A DNA stretch of 64,000 nucleotides, from assembly GCF_000006565.2 (NCBI RefSeq), contig NC_031472.1, forward strand, positions 1,854,227-1,918,226. Direction: 5' to 3'. Below the pieces are notes generated by a model, which was not told the DNA's origin, did no database searches, and worked only from the letters and a program-made list of their open reading frames with translations. This DNA comes from Toxoplasma gondii ME49. Its lineage: Eukaryota; Apicomplexa; Conoidasida; Eucoccidiorida; Sarcocystidae. Every line of letters starts with the position of its first letter. The stretch's first letter is position 1. Below, in pieces: positions 1 to 12,577 of this stretch. The position numbers were made by a program, and so were the translations under genes.

Positions 1-348
1 CCATGGCGCATTCACTGGCGCCAGCTGACGAAAGGCAACCCACAGAGAGAGTTCGCAGTCTCGTCTCTTGCCGTGAATCTAAGCTTCCCTGCACCCCTGC
101 CTAGCTCTGGAGATGTGTCTGCGTTCTTCTTTTTCCTTTCGCCGCTTCTCCCTCTCTCCTTTAGACTCGTTTTCTCTTGAAATCCCAACGGTTACTCCGC
201 TCGAGAAAACCTCCACCTTTCCGCGCCGCCTCTCCCGCACAGGCGCATGTCACCACTCTTGCATTCCTCGCCCTCTGAGTCGACGTCTGTTCATCTGCGT
301 CCTCCTTGATCTTCTTTTCTCTCTTCGCCTTCCCCCCTCGGCTCATCG
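1..348. other. 3' flank of the GWD-like gene
   Basis: Lies downstream of the TGA stop at 349-351 (minus strand). It is pyrimidine-rich on the plus strand and presumably contains the 3' UTR of the minus-strand gene. No gene is seen in it. Confidence 0.4.
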
Positions 349-3300
349 TCAGAGCATGCGAGTCTCTTCCACTGCTTCCTGCTGGACTGCTGGAACGCAT
401 CTGGAGCTGAGGAGGACGAGCGCGTCCCCCGCGCCGCAGGTCGCCCCCCCCTCTGCGCTCCGCACCCACATGCCGTGTACGACTTGAGGGAAGCCGAGAG
501 CCTTCTCGGCCTCAACAGCCACTGCGGCAGCCTGCAGGAGGCGCGCGTCTCTCCACGTTTGGTCGGAAATCCACTTTTCTTGGCGGTACTCGACGCGCCA
601 CCGCCGCGGAACTGTCCCCCCCACAGGCAGCGCCGCGGGGGTCGCGGGCCTGAGAGGGGACTCGCCGCTTTGGGGCGAGGACGCGCTGGAGGCGCGAGAG
701 TCTTGAGGCTCGACCAGGTGACACTTGGCGTTCTCTGGGTGTTGAATGCAAGCCATTACTCCGTCCACCGCCATCATCGTCTCCAGGCCCTCGACATTGA
801 GGTCGGCAGAAACGAGGATACATGCAGAGGGGCACCGCAGCAGTGTGCTGGCGGAGGGGAATCTCTCAACGCGAGGCGGAGCAACGCGAGACCCCGTTCG
901 GGTCTCTGTACACCGGCAGGCCTCGCTCAGCGCCCGACAACACAGACAGCGTGACGGTGGACGGCTCGCTTGGCCCGCGGAACTCGCGAGAGAGGCGCAG
1001 GAAGAGCCTCGCGAGCGAACCGCCGCGCTTGGCTCCTGCCCAGACTCATCCCTGTCTAGAGGGGACCAGGACATACGCGACATCTGTGGAGTTTCGGACT
1101 CCAAAGAGAACCGCACACCCGAAGTCGACGACGCATGCACGCCCCGAGCCGAGCTCGGCGTCGCCTCCCGCGTCCACCCGCTAGACAGAAGACCCTCCCG
1201 GCCTCGACCTTCTTGAGACCCCTCACGCGTCGCCTGCCCGTTCTCTTCTTTCTCTTCTGCCTGCTCTTCCCGCGCGCTCTGCTCTCGCAACACTCCCACA
1301 GCGTCCGCGCTCGCGCCCGGTCCCTCTTCGGGCCTCCGCACAGTGCCTCCACAGTCTCCGCCCGCACCCCACAAAGAAGCCCCGAAAGGGGGGTCGGCAG
1401 TGTACCGGGCGCGGAAAAGCAGAGGTTCGCCAGGACTCGCGACGGCGCCCTCGAGGAGCTCACGGGGAGCAAGGCCCAAACCGAGAGTCACCTCACCATA
1501 CAACTCTCGAATTTCAGGACAGCCACACGGCGAACACTCGCACGAACTGGGCCCCGCTTCGCCTGACGATCGAGGCGACTCCGACCCACTCAACGACCGG
1601 AGAGAGCGCGGAGAAGAGAAGGTGTCTCCGATGTGTGGGGTGCGCTCAAGCCAGCCCGGGTGGGGCTTTCGCGCCTCTGTCTCCTCGGTGGTGGCACTGC
1701 TCCCCTTATGTGCGCCTCCAGGCGACTCGCTGCGATCGCCGTGGGGGTGCCGAAGGGTCTCCTTAGTCCCTGAGCCGGTCGAGGACTCGTGGTACCCTTC
1801 GGCTGTCTCCGAGGCTGCTGGCGCGTTGCGAGGTGTGTGGGGTTTCCTCCCTGTACCGGCGGAAACTCGAAGAGAAACAGGGCCTTCAGGCCACCGGCCG
1901 CGGCTTCTGCTTTTCTCGTCACAGATGTGCGACGGACGAAGAGACGGGTCTGCAGCCTGCTCGCGCGGCGTCCTGCTGTACAGACTCCCGATGTCCGTCC
2001 GGCAGAGAAACGACGCTTCACAGATGCCGTCCACCAACTGAAGGATAACGGCGATGCGAATCTGAGAGACACCGAGAAACAGGGCTCTCGAAATTCACTT
2101 TGGAGCGCGTGGGGAGCGCAGGGATGAATGTAGGGATAGAATACAGAGAACACGACGTATCAAGGAGTTAAGTGCGGTGCGAAGACGCAGCGAAGAGACA
2201 CCCACACAGCAGAAACAACTGCACAGAGACAAACAAGACGTTTTTAAGCAGAGACTTGAAGAGACAGGAGAAGACCTGAGAAGCGGAAGGTGACGGGGGT
2301 ACACAGCCCTGTTTTCCGGGAGACTTTGGGATTTCGGACATCGTATGCTTCAGCGACAAAAAACTGAGGGTCTCATATCACTGACCTGAGAGAACCGGAG
2401 TTGGGCCCGCTGGAGAGCGAGGACGACGCTCGGAGAGAAAATTGTGCACCAGACGTTCTTGACACAATTCCAGAGGTGTTCGGGGTTTTGCTGGAGGAGA
2501 GCCTTCAGCTTCGCTTGGCGGTGTTTAATCCGTCTCTGCTCTTCCGCGTGAAGCGCTTTCGTTCGTCCGTCGTCGCTCGCGCCCCGCTCTTCACATCTGG
2601 CTGTCTCCGCGGCTTGTCTTCCTGTTTCTCTCTCTCCTCGCGCTGTCTCCGGCGCGGTCATCGACCTCCGCCGACTTCCTCTCGCCTCGTCTCCTCTCTC
2701 CTTGCCTCTGCCATCCCTCGCTCTCTCGCTCTCCCTCCCTTCTCCTCTGTACGAGCTTCCTGGCTCGGCCTCAGTCTCAGCTGCGGCTTCGCTTCTCTCT
2801 CCTTCTCTCCTTTCAGCTTCTCTTCTCCCGCGTGGGCCAGTTTCTCTGGCGGGGCCAGCGGTTCGTCTGCCGGCCTCGCCTTCTGCGCCGTCTGGGGAGT
2901 TCGAGAAGAGATAGAGATCTCGAAATGCATCAGGCGGGAGGTGGAGAGAGCGGACGAGGTGTCTCGCGCGCTTGAGCAGTCGCTCGAGCTGCAGCACCGT
3001 GTGGAGGAAAACCGTCTCTCCGCCGGCGACCGCAGACGCGGCGAGGGCCCCGTCCGGGGCCTCCTGGCCCATGGCGCGGGCCACAGCGGCCCCGGCGCGT
3101 GCGGCGGTCGCGGCGGCCTTCGCGGCGTTCCTGCTTCGGCGCAGCTTCTCCATGTCCCCCGAGAGGTCGAGGGCGGAGATGATCTGTTGGAGTTTCCGTC
3201 GGGCCTCGCGATTGACGGAGTGTCTCAGTGTGCGCTCGAAGGCGTCGAAGGGAACCGCGGCGGTCGCGGAGAGACAGCCGCGGATGGGGGACTGCTGCAG

Positions 3301-6300
3301 CAGGGCGATAGAGAGGCCCTTTGAACCCACCATGTGGGGCTGGAAGCTCTCGACCCCCAGAAGCCACCGCGGGGAAGATGCGGCGTAGGAGCGCGCGGAG
3401 AAGCGCGAGGAGAAGAACGAGGCACTGCTGCGCGACGCGTCACCTTTCTCTGGCGCGAACATACCTGCTACAGTTGTGGGGGATGCAGGCAACGCAGACG
3501 GTGGGGACCGTTCAAAGTCTTTTCTGGGCTTCTCGAACGCAATGGGGGAGCGTTCGTCGTAAAACGGGCCCGCCGCGTCGTCCTTCCGCGGCAGCGTCTC
3601 CACACCCTCCGGCCGTCGCGCTGGAGACGCCCTTGAGGCCTCCAATCGGCCCTCAAAAACAGTGTCAGCTCCTCCTCGCCGGGATCTGTCCTCCAGCGCG
3701 TTCTCGGAGTTCTCGTCTCCACGCTTGTCTCCGGCTTCGCTGCTCGAGGAAAGCTGCGACCTGTCGCGGGCTGTGTCGCTCGGGGAGCCGAGCGGGCGCT
3801 TCCCGAGAAGAAAGGCAAGGCCCGGGCCGCCACGCGGAGTTGCAAGCGCGGCGGAGACACCCGTTGGAGCCCAGCTAGCGGTATGGGAGTCGCTGGAGCT
3901 GGCGCGCCGCTGGCGACTCTGAATGCGCCGCAAGAGGCGCCGACTGCTCCACGCACGCGCCTCGGCAACGGCCTTCACGGTGGCCTCTGGTGGCGCGTTC
4001 AGCGCGGCGCATGCAGCGACTGCGGCGGCCGTAGCACTCGCCTCCACAAAGGCCTTTTCCTCAGCTCCCTCCTCGGCTTCATGCCCAGCGCTTGAAAGAG
4101 CCTCAAAAATCGGAGGGAAAATCGGCGCGTTCCGCATCGGCAAGCGAAACGGATCGGCCCACGACGCATGCTCAATCAACAGTGTGGAAGAAAGACACGA
4201 GGGCGACGACGAGAAACGCGACAGCGAGCCCTGAGGCCCAACTGGCGAGAAAGGCGACTCTGACGCGCGCGACGCACAGGCCCACTCTGCGAGGCAGGGA
4301 CACCGGGAGCGAGAGAGAGCACGCGCGACAGACGCCGCAGACGGAGAAGAGCAACAGTGAGCAGAGAGAGAGGAAGCAAGTGACGGATAACAAGGAGGAA
4401 AGAGAGAATTCAAAAAGGCCATGAGCGAGGCTCTCTTTCGCTTCTTTGGATGCTGTTCACAGCGTAGACACAGCTGGAGACACGGAGTCGAAGCAGCGAG
4501 GTCCAGCGGCTTCCTGAGCTGCTGCCGCGACTCGAGGCAGACCGAGCGATCGCGCCCCTCTTGCTCTTCTCTCTTCGCCGCGGCCGCTTCACATTCAACG
4601 CAACCTCTGCCCGGACTGTGGCTCTCGGTCTCAGGGTCGTCACAAGTCGCGAGGAGATCGGACCCGATTTGCCCAGCCTGAAGTCCGAGCTTACCCTCGT
4701 CTCCTGTCTCCGACTGAAACTCTTCCGCTCCTCCACACTTCACCTCCAGGCTCTCATCAAGCCTCTCTGTCTCCACGACCTCTGCAGCTGTCTCCACGAC
4801 TTCTGCAGCTGTCTCGACGACCTCTGCAGCTGTCTCGACGACCTCTGCAGCTGTCTGTCTTTCTGGTTCGCCGTCGCTCCGGAAGGGCGTCTGACCGATA
4901 CATTTCGTCGGCCTGGTGAGGAAGAAGGCGTCGCGGTCTCCTAAGTCTTCTTCCTGTTCTTCTGCCCTCGCCTCAGGGCCTTCTTCTCGCTCGTCTTCGA
5001 GGAAGCTTCCTCCGGCGCTGGCGGTCGCGGCGGCGACGGCGGCGTCGGTGAGGGCCTGGAGATGGCCAGCGTCTCCGGCGAGCTGCAGGGCGTCTGCGTT
5101 GAGGGGCCAGGAGTCTTGCAGGAAGTCCGGGAGGAGAGGGACCAGTTGCGGATGCGAGAGAAGAAGGAGGAGCGGGAGACGCTGGACGAGCTCTGCTGTG
5201 CGGTTCGGAAGCGATGGCGCACTCCGCACTCGCAACGCCTGTCCGTGGAGGTAGCTGTGAATCTCCACGTCTCGCTGAATCAAAACAGCCCCCGACGATG
5301 GCCCTGAAGACGGCCCGAACTCGACGGAGACTCGTTCGAGTTCGTCCCCGGGGAAGGAAAAGCAAGAAGGAAAACCGCAGATAGAAGAAGAGAGGCAGGC
5401 GTTGTGTGGGTGCTTTGACGCCCTTTGGCGACGGAAGTTCGAAGCGTGACGACGCGCGTTCAGAGACGAGTGGGCGGGAACGCCAACGAAAACGCCCTCC
5501 CTTCTTCGCCTCCTCTCGAGGACCTGCAGAACCTCTGCAATGCTGCGGCGTCGCTCGCCCAAGATGAAGGCGTTGCGCTGCGTCGCGCGCCCTTCCTCCC
5601 GCCGGCGTCTCTCTCCACCCTCCTGTCGCGGCCCCTGCGCGCCTTTTCGGGGGATCTCGCGCCTGCGCCCCACAGCCGGCGAGCTCCGGGAGAAGAAGCC
5701 TGCCACACCCTGTCCAGAGATCAGACTGTTCTTACTGTTCTTCCTGGGGCGCGCCGAGAAGGAGCCAAAGGCAGTGCGTCGGCAGCGCTCGGAGGTCCCC
5801 GCCTCCTGAAACGAGTCTTCGCGCCGCTGCTGGCCTTTTCGCTGTTGAATCAGGTCCACGAGAAGTGCAAGAAAGAACGCAGGGTCTGAAACCACGGCGA
5901 CCATGCACTGTTGGGCGCGAGCGCGGAGCATCAGGCGACTCGTGAGGCGCGGCGCGCAGAAGCGGAGGGGCGAGGAGACGCTGCCGGACTCGCACGCTGC
6001 GAGCGCTGCCGCCGCCGCAATCTGCAGCTCCTGAAAGGTCCACGACAAATCCGCTGCGAGCTGCGCTTGGCGTGGACCCTCGGGAACAGTGCCAGAACGA
6101 AGGGAGCGCGAAGAAAGGGAGTGAGAGGAGCATGCAGATTCCGAGACAGCCGGAGGGGGCAGAGAGAAAAAGGAACCGTCTCTTCTCGTGGAGGAGAGCG
6201 ACCGAGAGGAGACGCGGCCTCCTGCGAAAGTCGGTCTTTCTTCATGTTCGTTCTGAGTGCCGAGTTCGCGCTTCGGTTTCTCCCTGTCTTCGCAGAACCT

Positions 6301-9300
6301 GGCGTCGCAGGCATCGCCATCGAAAGCGTCTCCTAATGTGTCTCTGTTGTCGTCCTCGTAACCTGAAGCTCGAGGCCTTCCTCCCGCTGGCTGCAGGTCT
6401 CGCTTTTCCTCGAATCTCTTTGAAGCCGTGCGTCCCTGCGGCGCTCTCCCTCTCTCGCTCGAGGTATTGCCTGTTGTATCCTTCCCTCTTTCTTCCCTCT
6501 GCGTCTCTTCCTCCGCGTTGCCGCAGCAAGGCTCCGTCGCTCCGCCCACAAGCTCCCGGCCGATCGCGGCGAGCCGGTCCAACTGGCTGAGCAGCACCGG
6601 ACCCTTCACGCGCTCCAGAAACGGCGCGGCCGCGGGGCAGAGGAGAATTGCCCGAATGTAAGCCGGAAGCGTCGCGTCTTCGTCAAAGTGCGACGCGGCG
6701 AGGAGCAGCGGAAAAGACGACGGCGGGATGAACTGCGCACCCGAGAGCGACGGCATGAAGGCGAGCACACCCGCCGCTGCCGAACTGTTTGTGGGGAGAA
6801 TGGAGACAGCTGAGGAGACGGAAGGAAAGTAGAACGAGAGCGAAACGGAGAGCTGCTGGAGCACCTGAAAAAGCATAAAGCATGGGGCAAGAAACATGCA
6901 AGAGAAACGAGGAGTCCGACCTTTGTTCTTGGTAAGATGACACGAGACCCTCCAGCTGTTGAACCGAGTTTACAGGCGTCACGGTATTGACTCGCACCAC
7001 CTCGTTAGAGCGGCGGCGGCCGATGAAGCGAAGGCAGGCTGTGCCATGCTACAAAAGTCTCTTACGAAAACGAGAGATGGAAGCCAGCGCTTACGCTAAG
7101 CATTTCTGACAACGATAAACACACAGCGTCGTCCGTTAAGAGTGGAACGAGAAGACGCTGCACATGCGCATGTCTGGCAGAGACGACTCAACTGAAGACG
7201 CGAGAAGGCAGAGTGTGGGTGCGAGGGAGAACGACCAGAGAGACAGGCGAGATCAAGAAGGCCGTACAGAGGGACGAAGGAAGACACAAGAGAGGAAGCG
7301 AAAAGCGAGGAGAGAGCTGTGTTCTTTAGAAGACGCAGACGCTTTTCTCAAACGCCAGGACGTCTCCATCTGCGAGTTCGAAAAACTTCAGACTTTCAGT
7401 TTTCCTCAGAAGGGTGTTTCAACTTCCAAACGAATCTTGTGCTGGTGCACAGAGTCGACATCCAGAACAACATTACAAGTCGACTTGTTGAACGAGACTG
7501 ATTGAATGCAGGGCGGCTGTGGAGCACCACAGCAGTTTGATCACCGATCAGGTGACAAGTCGACCACTGGAGATATTCGCTTCCAGAGACAGTCTCTCCG
7601 AACAAACCTCTTCTCACCACAGCGACCGCGTTCACGACCGAACTGTGCACAAAGCGCTCCACGAGGACGCATGCAAGTAAAGAGGGGCCGTTGCGAGCCT
7701 GAGGACAGGCAAAAGAAACACAAAATCCACCAGTTATGTCAAACATCTCAAACCATATCAGACCCACAAGTAGTGGCACAAAAAGGAACCTTGGGTACGA
7801 AAAGGACGCGAGACACTTACACACGCACATACGCACATAAGCGCATACATGCATATCCAAATTTATACATGCAGCTATATATATATATATATATATACAT
7901 ATATATATACATATATGTATATGTATATGTATACATGCCTATATGTAGTATTATAAGGCAGTAGCTCCTCTCCTACTCAAGATGTATGCTGCTTACGCCG
8001 TACTAGCGGCTGGGTTCTATGCTTCGCCTAAAGCGACATTGCCGGTGACGCCAGAGTCTATGGAAGCACGAACGCCCTTTGGAGTTCACTCTCCTCGCTA
8101 AACGACTTTTTCGAACCTGAATGAAGAAGGCGAGTTTCCCGTTGATGTTTTCTTCGAGGAGTCCGGCCAGACGCACGACGCAGCGCTCGAGTCTGCGCGT
8201 GACGGCGACGAGGAAAAGAAGCGACGGCGGAAGTCCCTGCGCTCCTGCGTCCACGCAGTCGCCTCTCTCTCTCGCACCTTCTTTCTTCTGAGGCGTCTCC
8301 GAGGCACACAACACACGGTCCGACATCTCGCGCTCGAGCAGCTGAGAAATAAACTGCCAGTCGTGGTACAGCGCCTCGACCTCCTCGTACCTGGCGAGAT
8401 GCGCATGCAACGAACACAGAAAGGGCAGACAGCCGCGTTTTCGACGCACAGAGCGACAGGGGGCTTCTTCGTAACCGGACGTTGGCGGACAAGCCGCAAG
8501 AAAACAGGAAAGGCGACGAAGAGAAGTGAAGAAGGAAGGGAAACGCGGGAGAGAACAAGGGGAAGAAGCGCAGCCGAAAACGAAAAGAACAAGGTAAAGA
8601 GGAAAGGAAGAGAAGGCCGAAGCGCTACGAGGTCAGCAAGAGACTGAGACAGCAAAGGCATGGGAGAAGAGAGGGCTTCGCACAGCTCCTCGAACAAGAG
8701 AAACGAAAAGCGAAAGGACGAGCAGAATGAAGAAAGAGACAACGCGACGCAGCCGTCCTAGAAAGACAAAATACAGCTGTGCTTCCTAGTCGCTATCTCC
8801 TCTTCCTACAAATAAAGCTGCCTCTTCCACTCCTTCTTCCTCTCTCTCTTCTGCCTCTCGCTCTTGCCAGTTGTTTCCCTCTTTCTCTCTCTGTCCTTCC
8901 TCTCTCTCCTGTCTGTTGCAACACTGATCTCGCCTCCGTGTCTATGTCTCCGTCTTCATCTCTTCCCCCACTCTCGCCCAAGTCTGGTTTCGTCCTGCTT
9001 TACCACGGATGCAAAATAACGAGGCCGGGGAGAAGAGAGCCGAGGAGGGGAAAGAGGGTGCCCACGCAAGCGGGCCAGAAGGCCATGGAGCCCAGCGCTC
9101 GCTCCCGCTCCACTCGCGCGGTCACGGGGCACTCGTTCGAGGCGGCTGGCGCATGCAGGCGCAACTGTCTCCTTCTCGTCCTTCGCCGCCCAGACTCCAG
9201 AGTCACTGTTTCCGAGCAACCTAGGCTTGCACACGAAGAGGAGGAAGGCACAGAGAACGAGACCGACGAGGAAGAGACAGAAAAAGATCGGGAAGAAGGA

Positions 9301-12048
9301 GAGAGAGAACAGGCTGATCCAGAGGAAGTGACAGCGACTGAGGCACTGCTGCTGCTTCCCGTAGCTGACTGTACCGGCTGAAGCATCTCTGAAGGCTCTC
9401 TTCGTTCCGGTATCACATCCCGGCACTGGCTGTCGCTGCCGCTTCTCTTTTTCGCTGAAAAATCTACGCCGCCATCCTCGACCTTCCTTTTTTCCTCGCT
9501 GTTTCCTTCTCTCAACGCGCCTTCTCCCGCCTGACCCCTTGCGTCGTCTTGCAGCTCCTCCCTCTCAGACAGTGCCCCCCAAGCTCTTCGGTCTCCCACC
9601 CTCTCCACTTGTTCTGCTCTCTCCGATTGCTTTGCCTTCTGCGTATTTCCTCTCTCTCGCGTTGCCGCCGACATTCGCGCGCACTGACCCGGCTCCGACG
9701 CCTGTGTGAGGGCCTCCCTCGAGTGTCTGTACGCCCCAAAGAGGCGGCCCACAAGCGTCTGGTGCAGCTCGTCGAGCGCCAAGTCGAGGAGGAGCAGAGT
9801 AGCTCGTTCGGCGTCGTCTCGAGACTCGAGGAGGGCCGGCAGGACGCCGCTTCTCGCGCGCCCGACGAGCGTGAAGAGACAGACGCAGCACTCGGAGACA
9901 CCTGCGAGACTCGAGGTTGGCGCGGTGGGCGGTGCGTCCGCTTCTGAGGAAGGCGGCAACTCAGCGCATGCACACCAAACGTGACATTCCCTGGGAGGCG
10001 TCCCACACCGCAGACGATCCGGGTCTTGCCGTCGGCAACTTGGCTCGCAATAGCGTTCGACCGCAGCCAGAGGAAGGAACGGAGACGACGCAGACGCAGC
10101 CTCGGGAGAGCCAGTCTCTCGACTGCTTTGTTCGTCGACGCAGGAGCGCGGTTTGCGCTTTTCCTCGCACTCGTTCTCGTTCGCCGATCGCTTTTCATGC
10201 CCTTCTTCGGCCTCGCGCGGTGCGCCACAAGACGAGAGGGAACACGAGCACTGCTGGAGACAACGGTGCATGCAGATTTCGCGGAGCAGGCCGTCGAGTT
10301 CCAGAGGTAGACGCGCCTCTTGGAAACATACAAAGTGAGAGACCACGTCCGCAGGCAAACCTGCAAGACCCGACAAGGCCAAGCCACAGCGTGTCGCTTC
10401 CTCCTCTTCTCTCTCTTGTTCTCTCTCTTGTTCTCCCTCTTGTTCTCTCTCTTGTTCTCTCTCTTGTTCTCTCTCTTGTTTTCTCTCTTGTTCTCTCTCT
10501 TGTTCTCTCTCTTGTTCTCTCTCTTGCTCTTCCTCTTGTTCTCTCTCTTGTTCTCTCTCTTGCTCTCTCTCTTGTTCTCTCTCTTGTTCTCTCTCTTGTT
10601 CTCTCTCTTGTTCTCTCTCTTGTTCTCTCTCTTGCTCTTCCTCTTGTTCTCTCTCTTGTTCTCTCTCTTGCTCTTCCTCTTGTTCTCTCTCTTGTTCTCC
10701 CTCTTGTTCTCTCTCTTGCTCTTCCTCTTGTTCTCTCTCTTGTTCTCCTTCTCCCCCAGCCTCTCGGCCTCCGTTCGCTGAGGGTATGGCACCCCCAGGT
10801 CGCTCGAAATGCGTTCGATTCTCCCAAAAAGAGGATGTTAGACACGCGCGCGGCTGGCGCGACAGCAGATGCAGAGACAGGAGACACTGACGCAGAGCAC
10901 TGGACGCCGCGATCCGTTCAGAGGTCGAGAGGAAACTTTGGTAGGTCGACGCACTTGCGTCCTCTTCTTTCGCCTCCCTGCAGCTTCCTTCCCAGACTCG
11001 CTGGAGAACCTCTGTTCCTCTGTCTCCAATGCTGTCTCCCCAGTCCGCCATTCGTTTGCCTTCTTCTCTCCGTCTTTCTTCCCCTTTTCTCTGTTCCTCT
11101 TCTTCTAGTTCGGAGTCGTTTCGATCTCTCCTTTTTTCAGGTTCGTGACCATCCGCGCCGCTGCTCCCGCAGCGGTCGAGCGGCGCTCCGCAGGTCGTAG
11201 GACAGCGAGCAGCTGAAGGAGGTGGAGGACCCAAAAAACTCGAGGAAACGTTGGGGGATCGTGGGCGAGAAGCAGGAGACTTTGGCAACGCGGATCTGGT
11301 CTGAACAGGCAGGGTGTAGTCTCGAGGCCCCGCCGACAGGGCAGCGGAAGGCCGCGAGACTGAGGAGGAGAGAGACGCCGAGAGAACTGCAGCGAGACGC
11401 GAAGCGTGCTCCCCCACAGGAAATCTGGTCTCGTTTCGCCTCCTCTCGCTTCGCGTCTCTTCAGAGTTCTCAGCTGCCTCAGGCGCGTTTCTGTCACGAG
11501 CGAGCAAGCTTTCAAACGCTTCTTGGGAGACGCCCAGAGCAGACCAGAAGGCCGCCCCCTCCCCGCCGCTCTCGATATAGCGCACAGAGGCGCGGAGAAG
11601 ACTCAGGTCAGACGTCCCAGTCACTCGGCGAAGAGTCGCCAGTGTCTCATTCTCCATCGTTGCCTCTTCTCGGAGTTCCTCTCTCCTCTGTCTCCTCTGT
11701 CTCCTCTGCTCTCCTCTCTCGGCGTCTCCCTCGCCGCACCCGCTCCCTTCTTCACGCGTTCCTCCCTCGTCTCCCCCATCTCGAGTGCCGAAGACAGGAG
11801 AGAAAAAGACATACGGAGAAGAGAGAGAAGCAGAGGAATACGAAGCACCCGTTTGAAGAGGACAGACGCGTTGCTCAGGAGAGAAGGGAGACGCGAAGAT
11901 GTCAACAAGGGGAGAAGGATCGAACTCGAGACGTGAAGCCCACTGGCCAAAGAAGGTCTGCCCCTGCACGAGTCGAAAGTGTCGGAGAGCGCCGAGAAGA
12001 ACCTGAAAAAACCATTTAAAATGCACCACAACTCGCACCCATTCCGCT

Positions 12049-12086
<38 letters not shown>

Positions 12087-12545
12087 AACTCACACGTATA
12101 TATACATACGCATATATATATATATATATACATATATACATATATATATATATGCATATATTTATGCATGCACATGTGACAAGTTGTGAGTATGGACTCT
12201 CCTCTTCACTAGGAAGAAGATATGGATTTGTCGTTCGAGTTGACGCCGCCCTCTAGGCACAATGACGGGTGGGAGGCCAAAGGAGCGCTCACGAACTTGT
12301 CCAATTCCACGGATGGCGACATACCCCCATGCCGGAGAAACCGCGCACACGAAATCACCTGGTATTCGAACGCATGCAGTTTCAACAGCGCCCTGCAGCT
12401 TACCTTGCCCGCTTCAGCTCCCTCGCAAGACACACTCGAGTAGGTCTACGCATGCTCGACTGCCTGCATACCGACCATTCGACTTTTCTGCACCCACCCT
12501 TGCCTATCTACTATCTACGCTTTTCCCATCTTTGTCGATCTGCCT

Positions 12546-12577
<32 letters not shown>

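Noticed and set aside
10400..10752. CRISPR-like regular repeat spacing
   Set aside because: Units are directly adjacent 12-mers with no spacers, and the sequence is eukaryotic and coding.
9917..11200. Plus-strand frame of 427 codons with (LSLV)n repeats
   Set aside because: Antisense reading of the EREQ minisatellite; the 12-bp unit has no stop in any frame, which leaves artificial open frames.
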